The translations under genes and the position numbers were made by a program. The notes under the pieces were generated by a model. The model saw only the letters and a list, made by a program, of their open reading frames with translations, was not told the DNA's origin and made no database searches. Positions 37,846 through 47,481 of a DNA stretch of 64,000 nucleotides are shown here, piece after piece (position 1 is the stretch's first letter; every line of letters starts with the position of its first letter). Location: assembly GCF_000010425.1 (NCBI RefSeq), contig NC_008618.1, forward strand, positions 861,946 through 925,945, written 5' to 3'. The stretch comes from Bifidobacterium adolescentis ATCC 15703. Lineage in GTDB: Bacteria; Actinomycetota; Actinomycetes; Actinomycetales; Bifidobacteriaceae.

Positions 37846-39116
37846 CCGATTTCGCAGCGATCCGCAGCCAATTTCCGATTCTCGACCAGGAAATCCACGG
37901 CCATCCGCTGGTATACCTCGATTCCGCCGCGACATCGCAGAAGCCGCAGTGCGTGATCGACGCGGAATCGGACTTCTACCGCACCATCAACGCCGGAGTG
38001 CACCGAGGCGCGCATGAGCTTGCCGCGCGTAGCACCATGGCGTTCGAGGATGCGCGCGCCAAAGTGGCCAAGCTGGTTGGCGCCGATTCGGCGGAAGGCG
38101 AAGAGGAGATCGTCGTCACCGCCGGCGCCACCGCAGGACTGAACCTGTTGGCCACCGCATTCGGCAACGCGTCGCTTGGACGCGGGGGAGAGGCCGCCAA
38201 GCGTTTCGCGTTGAAACCGGGCGATGAGATCGTCGTCACCAAGGCGGAACACCATTCCGTGCTGCTGCCGTTCCAGGAACTTGCGCTGCGCACCGGCGCC
38301 ACGCTCAAATGGTTCGACTTGGACGAGGAAGGCCGTGTGCGTTCCGACACCGCGAACGAAGTAATCACCGACCGCACGAAGATCGTTGCCGTCACGCATG
38401 TGGGCAATACCACAGGAGCGATTACCGACATCGCGCCGATTATCCGCCGCGCCCACGAGGTGGGTGCCGTGTTCGTGCTCGACGCATGCCAGTCCGTGCC
38501 GCACCTCAAAGTGGATTTCCACGCTTTGGACGTCGACTTCGCCGCATGGAGCGCCCACAAAATGTATGGCCCGACCGGCGTCGGATTCCTCTATGGCAAG
38601 CGTGAAATGCTTGAGGCATTGCCTCCGGCCAATTTCGGCGGATCCATGGTGGAGCTTGCCTGGATGGACCAGGAAGCCCAGTACATGGAGCCTCCCGCAC
38701 GATTCGAAGCGGGCACGCAGCCGGTGGCACAGGTCGTCGCCGCCGGTGTCGCCGCCGAATGGCTGATGAACATCGGCATGGAAAACCTCGAGGCGCACGA
38801 ACGCACCATCACCGACGAACTGCTCAAAATGGGCGATATCGACGGCATCCGAATCCTCGGACCCCGCTCCAACAAGGAGCGCATCGGTACCGTCGCGTTC
38901 GAAGTCGAAGGCGTGCACCCGCACGACGTCGGCCAGTTCATCGACGCGCAGGGCATCGCCATCCGCGTCGGACACCACTGCGCGCAGCCGGTGCACCGCC
39001 ACTTCGGCGTGTATGCCTCCAACCGCGCGTCCAGCGGCATCTACAATTCGGTCGAAGACGCGCAGGCCCTCATCGAGGCGCTCGGCAAAGTTCGTCCGTT
39101 CTTTGGAGTTGAGTAA
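37842..39116 (+). CDS. sufS: Cysteine desulfurase SufS
   Basis: PLP enzyme that removes sulfur from cysteine for Fe-S assembly. 424 residues: YLDSAATSQKP near the N-terminus, VTKAEHHSVLLPFQELA, VLDACQSVPH, the PLP Lys in SAHKMYGPTGVG, and the catalytic Cys in RVGHHCAQPVHRHFGV near residue 380. Group II (SufS/CsdA) type. Translationally coupled to sufC; sufU follows after six bases. Confidence 0.96.
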   Translation: MTDFAAIRSQFPILDQEIHGHPLVYLDSAATSQKPQCVIDAESDFYRTINAGVHRGAHELAARSTMAFEDARAKVAKLVGADSAEGEEEIVVTAGATAGLNLLATAFGNASLGRGGEAAKRFALKPGDEIVVTKAEHHSVLLPFQELALRTGATLKWFDLDEEGRVRSDTANEVITDRTKIVAVTHVGNTTGAITDIAPIIRRAHEVGAVFVLDACQSVPHLKVDFHALDVDFAAWSAHKMYGPTGVGFLYGKREMLEALPPANFGGSMVELAWMDQEAQYMEPPARFEAGTQPVAQVVAAGVAAEWLMNIGMENLEAHERTITDELLKMGDIDGIRILGPRSNKERIGTVAFEVEGVHPHDVGQFIDAQGIAIRVGHHCAQPVHRHFGVYASNRASSGIYNSVEDAQALIEALGKVRPFFGVE

Positions 39117-39122
39117 CGAAAT

Positions 39123-39674
39123 ATGAGTGATTTTGAGATGTCCGGAAGCGACCTTGAGCAGATGTACCAGGAAGTCATCCTCGAAGCCGCGAAGAACCCG
39201 CACGGCAAGGAGCATTTCGCACCTGACCTCGCTTCGGAAAACGCCTCGCATGCCGCCGAAACCACGGTGCAGGCCAGCCACGAATACTGCACGCCGGGAG
39301 AATCGCACCAATTCAACCCGACCTGTGGTGACGAGGCCACCATCCATGCCGAAGTCTCCGATGCCGAGCCATACACCATCGAACGGCTCGTATGGGATGG
39401 CCACGGATGCTCCATCTCCCAAGCCAGCCTGTCCGTCATGGTCGATCTCGTCGAAGGCAAAACCGTGGACGAGGCCATGAAACTCGCCGAAACCTTCCAT
39501 AAGCTTATGGAGTCACGCGGCAAAGGACTGAATGACGAACAGGCCGAGGAATCCTTGGAGGACGGCATCGTCTTCCAAGGGGTCTCCCAGTATCCGATGC
39601 GCATCAAATGCGCGCTGCTCGGCTGGGAGGGCATGAAGGACGCCGTGGCCAAGGCTCTGGCCGCGAAAGCCTGA
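39123..39674 (+). CDS. sufU: Sulfur-transfer protein SufU (NifU-like)
   Basis: Zinc-dependent sulfurtransferase that accepts sulfur from SufS in Gram-positives. 183 residues. Conserved Cys positions appear in FNPTCGDEA, GHGCSISQAS and IKCALLGWE, with an Asp after the first; an additional Cys (HEYCTP) lies in an insertion before the first motif. Last gene of the operon proper: a separate promoter serves the next gene. Confidence 0.94.
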   Translation: MSDFEMSGSDLEQMYQEVILEAAKNPHGKEHFAPDLASENASHAAETTVQASHEYCTPGESHQFNPTCGDEATIHAEVSDAEPYTIERLVWDGHGCSISQASLSVMVDLVEGKTVDEAMKLAETFHKLMESRGKGLNDEQAEESLEDGIVFQGVSQYPMRIKCALLGWEGMKDAVAKALAAKA

Positions 39675-39704
39675 GCCTTCAACTCGGCGTTTGGAAAAAC
39701 ACTA

Positions 39705-39733
39705 GTGACAAACCCCAAGCGACGCGCTATTCT
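39705..39733 (+). promoter_or_regulatory. Sigma-70-type promoter of the sufT-like gene
   Basis: GTGACA (39705-39710), a 17-bp spacer and TATTCT (39728-39733) lie 46 bases before the start codon of the downstream gene. The element match is moderate but the spacing is ideal. Confidence 0.55.
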
Positions 39734-39778
39734 TGCTCAACAGATACAAGCAACGTCCATCAACAGTTTGGAGAGACA

Positions 39779-40366
39779 ATGAGCGACACCCTGGTACCCG
39801 AACCGCAGGCGTCGATCTTCGATTCCGTGACCAAGGCCTTGGGCAACGATGAGGACGCGGCCCGTCGCGTCATGCTCAATCCGAACCTGGCCAAAGGGTT
39901 CAAGGACGGCAAACCGGTGAACAAGGAATCCAAAAAAGACGGGCAGGACACTTGCGGCTGTGGCAATCATGCCGACGCGTGCGGATGCTCCCAACCGCAG
40001 GATGACGACATTCCGCTGAAAGCCGTCGACGATATCGGACGTGCCACGGCAGCTGACGTGAAAGAAGCCCTGCACCAGGTCATCGACCCGGAACTCGGCA
40101 TCGACGTCATCGACCTTGGTCTGGTTTACGGCATCGAAATCGACGAACTGGGCCGAGCCATCATCACGATGACGCTCACCACGCCGGCCTGCCCGCTGAC
40201 CGACCTGATCGAAGACGAATGCGCCAGCACCCTCGCCGGTCTCGTCGAAGAATTCCGCATCGACTGGACCTGGCAACCTCGTTGGACGATGGACAAGATC
40301 ACGCCGGAAGGCCGTGACCAGCTCGCCGCGCTCGGCTTCAATTTCGACAATCTGCCGAAATACTGA
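39779..40366 (+). CDS. sufT: SufT-like MIP18/DUF59 Fe-S maturation protein with Cys-rich insert
   Basis: 195 residues. The C-terminal ~110 form a DUF59 (MIP18) domain: VKEALHQVIDPELGIDVIDLGLVYG, the T-T-P-A-C-P-L motif (TLTTPACPLTD) with its conserved Cys, and IDWTWQPRW. These proteins aid Fe-S protein maturation. The N-terminal ~80 residues are unusual: a Lys-rich stretch and a compact CGCGNHADACGC cluster that could bind a metal. GGAGAG precedes ATG 39779. It has its own promoter although it directly follows sufU. Confidence 0.9.
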   Translation: MSDTLVPEPQASIFDSVTKALGNDEDAARRVMLNPNLAKGFKDGKPVNKESKKDGQDTCGCGNHADACGCSQPQDDDIPLKAVDDIGRATAADVKEALHQVIDPELGIDVIDLGLVYGIEIDELGRAIITMTLTTPACPLTDLIEDECASTLAGLVEEFRIDWTWQPRWTMDKITPEGRDQLAALGFNFDNLPKY

Positions 40367-40370
40367 CGTT

Positions 40371-40410
40371 TGCTGCGGTTGCCGTGCAGTGAACCGCAGC
40401 CGCCAAACGT
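40371..40410. terminator. First hairpin between sufT and glgC
   Basis: GTTTG-CTGCGGTT and AACCGCAG-(CCGC)-CAAAC form an interrupted stem around an ~11-base loop just after the sufT stop. It has no T-run and probably acts with the stronger hairpin that follows. Confidence 0.4.
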
Positions 40411-40428
40411 AAGAAAAACGGAACAACA

Positions 40429-40471
40429 TACGAAAGGCGCGCCTCCCGAACGGGGAAGCGCGCCTTTCGTA
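40429..40471. terminator. Bidirectional terminator between sufT and glgC
   Basis: Arms TACGAAAGGCGCGC and GCGCGCCTTTCGTA (14 bp, perfect), extended by a CCC/GGG pairing in the loop region. It lies between convergent genes. Confidence 0.8.
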
Positions 40472-40483
40472 TTACGACGTATG

Positions 40484-41728
40484 TCAGTCGTCGACCACGG
40501 TACCCTTCGGCACCACGGTGATGCCTTCCGGCGTGACGGTGAAGCCACGCGCCAAATCATGCTCGGTATCGATGCCAACGGTCGAATTCTCCGTCAACAC
40601 GACGTTCTTGTCGAGAATCGCCTTGTAGACCCGCGCGCGACGGTTGACGACCACACCGTCGAACAGAATCGAATCGACGACCTGAGACCACGAATGGATG
40701 CGCACGTTCGGCGACAGGACGGAATGGTGCACCTCGCCGCCGGAAACGATGACGCCGGGGGAGACGATCGAATCGGTGGCATGGCCCAGGCGGTCGCGGC
40801 CGGCATGCACGAACTTCGCCGGCGGCAGGTTGCCGGACAGCGTGTAGATAGGCCATTCGGTGTTGTACAGGTTGAACTCCGGCACATAGGAGATCAGATC
40901 CATATGCGCATCGTAGAACTGCTTCAGCGTGCCCACGTCACGCCAGTAGGCGTGGTCGGTCGGTGTGGCTCCCGGAATCTCGTTGGAATTGAAATCGTAG
41001 ACGCCGGCCTCGTTGCGTGCCGCGAAATACGGCGCGATGTCGCCGCCCATATCATGCTTCGTATCCTCGGCCTTCTCATCCAACGAAAGCGCCGCGAACA
41101 AGGCATCGGTGTTGGCCACATAGTTGCCCATGGAGGCCAGGATGGAATTCGGGTCGTCCGGCAGTCCCGTGGTGGTCTGCGGCTTCTCCTGGAAGCTCTT
41201 GATCATATTCGGATGATCGGGATCGACCTCGATCACACCGAACTGGTTGGACTGGCTGATGGGCTGACGGATGCCGGCAACGGTGAATTCCGCGCCGGAT
41301 TCGATGTGCTGCTGCACCATCTGCTGGAAATCCATGCGATAGACATGGTCGGCGCCGACAATCACCACGATGTCGGGCTGCACGTCCTCAATGATGTTGA
41401 TGGTCTGGTAGATGGCGTCGGCCGAGCCGAGATACCAATGCTTGCCGAGACGCTGCTGCGCCGGCACAGGGGAGACGTAGTTGCCCAACAGCGGCGAGAA
41501 ACGCCATACAGTGGAGATATGGCGGTCAAGCGAATGGGACTTGTACTGGGTAAGCACGACCGTCTGCATGTAGCCGGAATTCACCAGATTGCTCAGCGGA
41601 AAATCAATCAGACGGAACACGCCGCCGAATGGGACGGCAGGCTTGGCCCTGTCCCTGGTCAATGGCATCAGACGGGTGCCCTCACCGCCTGCCAGCACGA
41701 TGGAAAGAATCTTTGGGTTCTTCGCCAT
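40484..41728 (-). CDS. glgC: Glucose-1-phosphate adenylyltransferase
   Basis: Makes ADP-glucose, the committed step of glycogen synthesis. 414 residues: nucleotidyltransferase domain with [38 protein letters not shown] and YWRDVGTL, then a C-terminal left-handed beta-helix ([22 protein letters not shown]). The ATG at 41728 (MAKNPKILS) follows AGAGGAG on the minus strand; a longer frame to 41806 lacks support. Upstream (minus) two TGAAACG repeats near 41868-41889 hint at a regulator site. Its product feeds storage glycogen, the endogenous counterpart of the starch handled by apuB. Confidence 0.96.
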   Translation of the reverse strand: MAKNPKILSIVLAGGEGTRLMPLTRDRAKPAVPFGGVFRLIDFPLSNLVNSGYMQTVVLTQYKSHSLDRHISTVWRFSPLLGNYVSPVPAQQRLGKHWYLGSADAIYQTINIIEDVQPDIVVIVGADHVYRMDFQQMVQQHIESGAEFTVAGIRQPISQSNQFGVIEVDPDHPNMIKSFQEKPQTTTGLPDDPNSILASMGNYVANTDALFAALSLDEKAEDTKHDMGGDIAPYFAARNEAGVYDFNSNEIPGATPTDHAYWRDVGTLKQFYDAHMDLISYVPEFNLYNTEWPIYTLSGNLPPAKFVHAGRDRLGHATDSIVSPGVIVSGGEVHHSVLSPNVRIHSWSQVVDSILFDGVVVNRRARVYKAILDKNVVLTENSTVGIDTEHDLARGFTVTPEGITVVPKGTVVDD

Positions 41729-41907
41729 GGGAACTCCTCTCTGAGAGCGTCTTGCGACACCGTACGCACGGTCGGTCCGCTTCATCACGAAACCGCTTAC
41801 GCACACTATGATTGCATAAATTCAGCAAATCGCAAGGAGTTTGCAGCGCGAGTCTTGAAAATTTCCAGTTCGTTTCAGCAACGTTTCACCATGCGTTCAT
41901 GCGCGTC

Positions 41908-42786
41908 TCACGCATGATGGTCCACTCGACGCGTCGCATAGAAGGCGACCGCGCTTGATGCGGCGACATTGAGACTGTCCACGCCGTGGCTCATGGGAAT
42001 CTTCACCGTAAGGTCGGCGCGGGAGATGGTGTGGTGCGACAGTCCATCTCCTTCGGTACCGAAAATCAACGCGAGCTTGTCAATATGGTCGCTTTCAGTC
42101 TCGGCGTTGTTGAGACGGCGGACCAATTCGGCCAAAGAAATGGAATCATCCTCAAGCGCCATCGCTACGGTGGTGAACCCCAGATCATGCAGTTCCCGCA
42201 TGCCGGTGAACGGCCAATAATGCTTGTCGTCCCCTCCGATGCGCGTCCACGGCACTTGGAACACCGTGCCCATGGACACGCGTGCCGCGCGCCGGTACAA
42301 CGGGTCGCCACAGGACGGAGTGACGAGCACCGCATCCACGTCGAGCGCCGCAGCCGAACGCATGAGAGCGCCCACATTCGTGTGGTCGACGATATTCTCC
42401 ATGACCGCGACCCGTCGAGCGCCACGGCAGACCTCTTCGACGCTGGGCAGGGACCAGCGTTTCATCGCGGCAAGGGCTCCGCGATGCAGCCGGTAGCCGG
42501 TTAGACGTTTGAGCTGCTCAGGCGAAGCGACATACACGGGAATGCCATCGCCCCAACGTTTCTCGATGACATCGAACATGCCGCTCATGCCGTCGATCCA
42601 CGACTCCTCGACCAGCAGGGAAATCGGCTCGCGTCCAGCGGCCAGGGCACGGTCTATCACTTTGGGCGATTCGGCGATGAACAATCCCTTGCTGGGCTCC
42701 AGCCTGTTGCGCAGCTGGATTTCCGTGAGATTCACATAAGCCGCCACACGCTCGTCGTCGATGGAGTCAAGATGAATGAACCGCAT
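41908..42786 (-). CDS. SpoU/TrmH-type RNA 2'-O-methyltransferase
   Basis: 292-residue SPOUT methyltransferase. N-terminal substrate-binding domain (IQLRNRLEPSKGLFIAESPKVI) then the SPOUT knot: motif 1 ENIVDHTNVGALMRSAAAL, motif 2 LALIFGTEGDGLSHHTI and motif 3 IPMSHGVDSLNVAASSAVAFY. Probably a 23S rRNA or tRNA ribose methylase; the target cannot be read from sequence. ATG 42786 has no strong ribosome site. Transcribed toward glgC, with the glgC upstream region (179 bases) after it. Confidence 0.92.
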   Translation of the reverse strand: MRFIHLDSIDDERVAAYVNLTEIQLRNRLEPSKGLFIAESPKVIDRALAAGREPISLLVEESWIDGMSGMFDVIEKRWGDGIPVYVASPEQLKRLTGYRLHRGALAAMKRWSLPSVEEVCRGARRVAVMENIVDHTNVGALMRSAAALDVDAVLVTPSCGDPLYRRAARVSMGTVFQVPWTRIGGDDKHYWPFTGMRELHDLGFTTVAMALEDDSISLAELVRRLNNAETESDHIDKLALIFGTEGDGLSHHTISRADLTVKIPMSHGVDSLNVAASSAVAFYATRRVDHHA

Positions 42787-42821
42787 TGCCCGTATTCCGC
42801 CAATCTTTCGTCAGATACAAG

Positions 42822-42847
42822 AAAACCCCTTGTCTCCAAGGGGTTTA
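42822..42847 (-). terminator. Terminator of the tRNA-Leu gene
   Basis: AAACCCCTTG (42823-42832) and CAAGGGGTTT (42837-42846) form a perfect 10-bp stem with a four-base loop; on the minus strand TTTTC follows. It stands between the tRNA and the methyltransferase start. Confidence 0.85.
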
Positions 42848-42853
42848 TTCCGG

Positions 42854-42941
42854 TGTCCGGAGCGGGACTTGAACCCGCACGCCTGTATAAAATAGGCACT
42901 AGCACCTCAAGCTAGCGCGTCTACCATTCCGCCACCCGGAC
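42854..42941 (-). tRNA. tRNA-Leu (anticodon GAG)
   Basis: 88-nucleotide type II tRNA on the minus strand. Acceptor GTCCGGG pairs with TCCGGAC (one G-U), D-arm region TGGCGGAATGGTAGACGC, anticodon stem-loop CTAGC-TTGAGGT-GCTAG with GAG in the loop, a long variable arm (GCCTATTTTATACAGGC, the hallmark of Leu/Ser/Tyr tRNAs), and T-arm GCGGG-TTCAAGT-CCCGC. Discriminator A; the CCA end is not encoded. Reads CUC and CUU codons. Confidence 0.97.
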
Positions 42942-42971
42942 AGGTGTGTTGCTCAGCGGCAACGAATGAAA

Positions 42972-42999
42972 ACTATAGCAGTTGAAATCCATGATGCAA
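42972..42999 (-). promoter_or_regulatory. Promoter of tRNA-Leu(GAG)
   Basis: On the minus strand TTGCAT (42999-42994), a 16-bp spacer and TATAGT (42977-42972) stand ~31 bases before the tRNA 5' end. Confidence 0.65.
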
Positions 43000-43062
43000 A
43001 TCCCGGCGTGTCGCGATAGGTCCGATATGGGTTATGTGGGGTTCCTGATAGGCTCGGAAGCT

Positions 43063-43860
43063 ATGACTGATGCCCTTTTTCTGCTTGATACGGACCATGA
43101 CGACGTACCGGTGAACAGCGACGAGCTCAACGCCGGATGGAGGCTGACGCTTCCCTCATCCGTACGCAGGCACGCCATCCAGGCCATGCGATTGAAGGAC
43201 GGCGACGAACTGCAGCTTTCCGACGGCAGGGGATTGCGCATCCACGCCGTACTGCGCGACGTGCAGCAGGGAATCGCGGAAGTGCTGCGATTCGGCAAGG
43301 AGCCGCAGCCGGTCACCAGGCTCGCGCTGGTGCAGGCTCTCGCCAAAACCGGCCATGACGAGCAGGCGATCGATATGGCCACGCAGATCGGCGTCGATCA
43401 GGTGATTCCCTGGCAGGCCGACCGTTCCATCGCCAAATGGAAGGCAGGACGTACTGACAAAAAGTGGAGGCAGGTGCTGGAATCCGCCACCGAACAGTCG
43501 CGCAGATCGTGGACGCCCCAGCTGGACGATTGCGTGACCAGCAAGCAGGTGGTCGCCATCTGCAAGCGCGCATGCGTGCATGGCGACATGGTGATCGTGC
43601 TGCATCAAGATGCCACGAAGACCTGGGAACAACTGGAAACCGGTATCGCCAAACTGTCCGATACGTGTCTGAAGGACGGACGTCCGCGCACCATATATGT
43701 GCTCGTCGGTCCGGAAGGCGGCATCAGCGACGCCGAAGTCGAGGCGTTCACGAAAGCCGGCGCCGAAGTGTGCGTGCTGGGAAGCAACATCCTACGTGCG
43801 TCCACCGCCGGTCCGGTCGCGCTGTCATTGCTCGCGCGAGCATTGGGACGTTTCGTCTGA
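43063..43860 (+). CDS. rsmE: 16S rRNA (uracil1498-N3)-methyltransferase
   Basis: 265-residue SPOUT methylase that modifies U1498 of 16S rRNA. PUA-like N-terminal part (LPSSVRRHAIQAMRLKDGDELQLSDGRG), then VQALAKTGHDEQAIDMATQIGV, SATEQSRRSWTPQL, the SAM loop VLVGPEGGISDAEVEAF and LGSNILRASTAGPVAL, all diagnostic. ATG 43063 is the usual N-terminus (MTDALFLLD), preceded only by GGAAG; ATG 43027 is a possible upstream start. A HIT-family gene follows 94 bases on. Confidence 0.94.
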   Translation: MTDALFLLDTDHDDVPVNSDELNAGWRLTLPSSVRRHAIQAMRLKDGDELQLSDGRGLRIHAVLRDVQQGIAEVLRFGKEPQPVTRLALVQALAKTGHDEQAIDMATQIGVDQVIPWQADRSIAKWKAGRTDKKWRQVLESATEQSRRSWTPQLDDCVTSKQVVAICKRACVHGDMVIVLHQDATKTWEQLETGIAKLSDTCLKDGRPRTIYVLVGPEGGISDAEVEAFTKAGAEVCVLGSNILRASTAGPVALSLLARALGRFV

Positions 43861-43954
43861 TCCCGGCTCCATTGCGTGAAATTGCCGGAATCGCCCCGTT
43901 TCCTGCTGGTGTAGCATGGTAGCGAAGGTTTTTCCAATACCGATAAGGAGCGTT

Positions 43955-44290
43955 ATGAGCGACAAGGATTGCCTGTTCTGCAAGATCATCGCAGGTGAGA
44001 TTCCCAGCGAGAAGGTGTACGAGGACGATGCCACCTACGCCTTCAAGGACATCAATCCGAAAGCCAAGGTGCACGTACTGATCGTGCCGCGCAAGCACTA
44101 CGCGAACGTCGCCGAACTCGCCAAAGAGGATCCGGCACAGCTCGCCCACATGGCCGAAGTGGCGCAGAAAATCGCCGACCAGGAGTTCCATGGCGCCTTC
44201 CGTCTGATCTTCAACACCGGAATCGACGCCGGACAGACCGTGTTCCACGTGCACGCCCACGTGCTTACCGGCGAAAAGCTCGACGAATAG
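43955..44290 (+). CDS. HIT family nucleotide-binding protein
   Basis: 111 residues: [20 protein letters not shown] with a zinc-type Cys pair, [18 protein letters not shown], and the triad HVHAHVL near the C-terminus, where the central His forms the nucleotidyl intermediate. HINT-type phosphoramidase; physiological substrate unknown. AAGGAG ideally placed before ATG 43955. First of the HIT-phoH-ybeY-corC-era run. Confidence 0.94.
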   Translation: MSDKDCLFCKIIAGEIPSEKVYEDDATYAFKDINPKAKVHVLIVPRKHYANVAELAKEDPAQLAHMAEVAQKIADQEFHGAFRLIFNTGIDAGQTVFHVHAHVLTGEKLDE

Positions 44291-44334
44291 TCCACATACT
44301 GCCTACCGCCAATACCGACATCGGAAGAGGTTCT

Positions 44335-45468
44335 GTGCCCACCACTACACGCACCATCGCGATACCCCAACAGCTTGATCCGGTGACCGTGCTCGGCCCT
44401 GTGGACGAGGTACTTCGGGAAGTCGAACGTGCGTTCCCCGACCTGACCATCATCGTACGGGGCAACCGCATCGCCATCATGTCGCATTCCAGCAAATCCG
44501 AATCCCAAGCCGCCCAAGCCGAACAGGTGGTTGCCGATATCATCCAAGCCGCCTATACCGCGCCGATGGACGCCGATACCGTCCGTCGCATGCTCGACCA
44601 GAACGTGCTTAAAAATCCGGTCCGCGCCACACATCCCGGCCACGGCCGCGTGGTGGAGGAATTGCGCATGGCCGGCAGGCAACAGTCGCACGCGTCCCAT
44701 CGTGAGGAAACCGCCGACAGGCGGCGTCCTCACGTGCCGGGCGTCATCACCTTCGCGCTCGGCAAACCGGTCCGTGCCAAAACCGCCGGACAGATAGCCT
44801 ACGTCAACGCCATCGAATCGCACACCATCACCTTCGCCATCGGACCGGCAGGCACCGGCAAAACCTATCTTGCCGTAGCCAAAGCGGTACGTGCTTTCCA
44901 AGACAGGCAGGTCCGGCGCATCATACTGACCCGTCCCGCCGTCGAAGCAGGGGAGAACCTCGGTTTCCTGCCGGGCACGCTCAACGAAAAGGTCGACCCG
45001 TACCTGCGACCGCTGTACGACGCGCTGTCCGACATGCTCGGAGCGGACCAGCTCAAGCGATACATGGACGACGGCACCATCGAAGTGGCGCCGCTCGCCT
45101 ACATGCGCGGCCGCACGCTCAACGACGCGTTCGTGATCCTCGACGAGGCCCAGAACACCACCGAACAGCAGATGAAGATGTTCCTGACCCGACTGGGATT
45201 CAACACCAAAATGGTCATCACCGGCGACGTGACCCAAGTGGATCTGACCGTGCCGAAATCAGGTCTGGCCACCATCGAACGCATCCTCGACGGCATCGAC
45301 GACATCGCCTTCGCCCACCTGAAGCCCGAAGACGTGGTCCGCCACGCGCTCGTGGGCAAAATCGTCGCCGCTTACGACAGGCACACGGCCATAGCGGGAG
45401 ACCACAGCAGAAGCGCGCGTGCCGCATCATCGCAACCATTCGACGACAAGAACAAGGAAAACGCATAA
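44335..45468 (+). CDS. phoH: PhoH-like ATPase
   Basis: 377 residues. An N-terminal KH-like region ([12 protein letters not shown]) precedes the PhoH P-loop domain: Walker [34 protein letters not shown], Walker [12 protein letters not shown] and sensor TGDVTQVDL. The family partners YbeY and is thought to act in RNA metabolism. GTG 44335 follows GGAAGAGG. The stop directly abuts the ybeY ATG. Confidence 0.95.
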   Translation: MPTTTRTIAIPQQLDPVTVLGPVDEVLREVERAFPDLTIIVRGNRIAIMSHSSKSESQAAQAEQVVADIIQAAYTAPMDADTVRRMLDQNVLKNPVRATHPGHGRVVEELRMAGRQQSHASHREETADRRRPHVPGVITFALGKPVRAKTAGQIAYVNAIESHTITFAIGPAGTGKTYLAVAKAVRAFQDRQVRRIILTRPAVEAGENLGFLPGTLNEKVDPYLRPLYDALSDMLGADQLKRYMDDGTIEVAPLAYMRGRTLNDAFVILDEAQNTTEQQMKMFLTRLGFNTKMVITGDVTQVDLTVPKSGLATIERILDGIDDIAFAHLKPEDVVRHALVGKIVAAYDRHTAIAGDHSRSARAASSQPFDDKNKENA

Positions 45469-46014
45469 ATGAGCGTTGAAGTGACGAACGAAACCGCCTG
45501 GCAGATCGACGGCAAAATCTTTTCCGACCTCGGCGTATGGGTCATGAGCCAGATGAGGGTCAGCACACAATCCGACCTGACCATCATGTTCGTGGACCCG
45601 GATCCCATCGCCCAACTGCACATGCGTTGGATGAACCTCGAAGGCCCCACCGACGTCATGAGCTTCCCAATGGACGAACTGCGCCCCGGAGACGGCGGAA
45701 CCGAAATGGAAGGCGTGCTGGGCGACATCGTGCTATGCCCGTGGGTGGCCGCCCAGCAGGCGCTCGCGGCCGGCCACAGCACCATGGAGGAAATGATGCT
45801 GCTGACCATCCACGGCATCCTCCACCTGCTCGGATACGACCATGTCACACCCGAACAGGAACGGCAGATGTTCGGCTTGCAACGCCAGCTGCTATTGACG
45901 TTCTTCGCGCTTCGACAGGGAGCCGGCGCGCGGGCGACGCTTCCCGCCGGCACGCCGGATGCGCTCGCCGAATGGGACCGCGAACACGCGGCCGGCGGCA
46001 AAACGGCCAAATGA
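45469..46014 (+). CDS. ybeY: Endoribonuclease YbeY, rRNA maturation factor
   Basis: 181-residue zinc-dependent RNase that trims the 16S 3' end and helps ribosome quality control. The metal motif [11 protein letters not shown] near residue 118 and the family's MSFPMDE segment are intact. The C-terminus has ~25 extra residues beyond typical YbeY ([17 protein letters not shown]). Start ATG 45469 immediately follows the phoH TAA, so translation is coupled. Confidence 0.95.
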   Translation: MSVEVTNETAWQIDGKIFSDLGVWVMSQMRVSTQSDLTIMFVDPDPIAQLHMRWMNLEGPTDVMSFPMDELRPGDGGTEMEGVLGDIVLCPWVAAQQALAAGHSTMEEMMLLTIHGILHLLGYDHVTPEQERQMFGLQRQLLLTFFALRQGAGARATLPAGTPDALAEWDREHAAGGKTAK

Positions 46015-46062
46015 CGGCATGATGCATCATCCGACGGTTTCGAAAGTGGGGGTTGACGAACC

Positions 46063-47481
46063 ATGGAAACAACGACTATCACGATGATTGCGATTCTCGT
46101 CGTCATCGCATTGCTGCTGGTCTGGCTGTCGCTGTCGATGGCCGCGACGGAAGGCGCGGTGGGACGTGTCACGAGGGCAAGTCTGAACAACCTCATTCTT
46201 GAGATTCAGACGGATACGGAGGCGTCGCAATTCATACGCGACAAGAAGATCAAACGCATCCACAAGGTGCAGCGGCTGATCGCCGACCGCTACGCGACCG
46301 CCGGTTCATGCGCGTTCTTCCGCATCACCTGCAATGTGCTTGACGGTGTGTTGGTCGCCGCGATCGCGTCGTTGTGCGATGCACCGTTATGGGCGGGACT
46401 GCTTGTCGGCTTCGTGTTCGCGCTGGTGGTCGCGGTGATTTCGCTGCTGGTCCGTCCACGTAGCGCGGGCGCCTCCAAACCGGTCGATCTGATGCTGAAG
46501 CATGCCGATGCGGCGTCGGTCGCGGTGGCTTTGACGCCGTTCGCTAAAATCGGCGGACAGAAGGATGCGAAACGTCATTCGAATGATCTGTCGGACGATG
46601 AGGAGCTTGAAAAAATCCAACTCGAACAAGGGCGCGCCACCATAGATCGTCTGGTCGAGGCGAATGATTTCGACCCTGAGGTTTCCGAAATGCTGCGCAA
46701 CGTATTGACGTTGTCCGAAACGTTGACGCGTGAGATCATGGTGCCGCGCACTGATATGATTTGCATCGAACGCGGGGAGACGCTGGAGAACATGCTGAAA
46801 TTGTGCTCCCGTTCCGGATTCTCCCGTATACCGGTCATCGGCGATGATGTGGATGATCTGGTCGGCGTGGCATACCTGAAGGATGCCGTGCGCGCCACGG
46901 CGTTCAATCCCGCGGCGATATCCCGCGATGTCGAATCCATCGTCCGTGACCCGATGCTGGTGCCCGAATCCAAGCCGGTCGACGACCTGTTCCACCAGAT
47001 GCAGCGCACCCGCCAGCATGTGGCTATCGTCGTGGATGAATACGGCGGCATCGCCGGCCTGGTCACCATCGAAGACACCATCGAACAGATCGTCGGCGAA
47101 CTGGAGGACGAGCACGACCGTACCCAGCATGCCGATCCGGAACAAATCGGCGAGAACAAATGGAGCATGCCGGCACGCACGCCCATCGCCGACTTGGAGG
47201 AGATCTTCGAAATCGACATCGACGAGGACGACGTCGACACGGTATACGGTCTGCTCACCAAGCTGCTTGGCCGCGTGCCGATCGTCGGTTCGACGGCCGT
47301 CACCAGGGGCCTGCGCCTGACCGCGGTCGACTCCGCGGGACGCCGCAAGAAAGTGTCCACCATCGTGGTGGAACCGGCCCACGTCGAGGGCGTGGACGAA
47401 ACTGAACAACACGAAGACCATACGAACGGTGCCGAAGAGGCATCCCATGACGACAAGGATTCCAAGGACAAGCATGACTGA
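46063..47481 (+). CDS. CNNM/CorC-like membrane protein with CBS domains
   Basis: 472 residues of the haemolysin-C-like UPF0053 family. N-terminal membrane part with three hydrophobic segments (~7-27, ~95-112, ~114-135) in a short DUF21-like arrangement, then two CBS domains (MVPRTDMICIERGETLENML; IVRDPMLVPESKPVDDLF with VVDEYGGIAGLVTIEDTIEQIVGE) and a CorC_HlyC domain. The tail is very acidic and Lys/His-rich. Relatives export or sense magnesium or cobalt. The end overlaps era. Confidence 0.92.
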   Translation: METTTITMIAILVVIALLLVWLSLSMAATEGAVGRVTRASLNNLILEIQTDTEASQFIRDKKIKRIHKVQRLIADRYATAGSCAFFRITCNVLDGVLVAAIASLCDAPLWAGLLVGFVFALVVAVISLLVRPRSAGASKPVDLMLKHADAASVAVALTPFAKIGGQKDAKRHSNDLSDDEELEKIQLEQGRATIDRLVEANDFDPEVSEMLRNVLTLSETLTREIMVPRTDMICIERGETLENMLKLCSRSGFSRIPVIGDDVDDLVGVAYLKDAVRATAFNPAAISRDVESIVRDPMLVPESKPVDDLFHQMQRTRQHVAIVVDEYGGIAGLVTIEDTIEQIVGELEDEHDRTQHADPEQIGENKWSMPARTPIADLEEIFEIDIDEDDVDTVYGLLTKLLGRVPIVGSTAVTRGLRLTAVDSAGRRKKVSTIVVEPAHVEGVDETEQHEDHTNGAEEASHDDKDSKDKHD

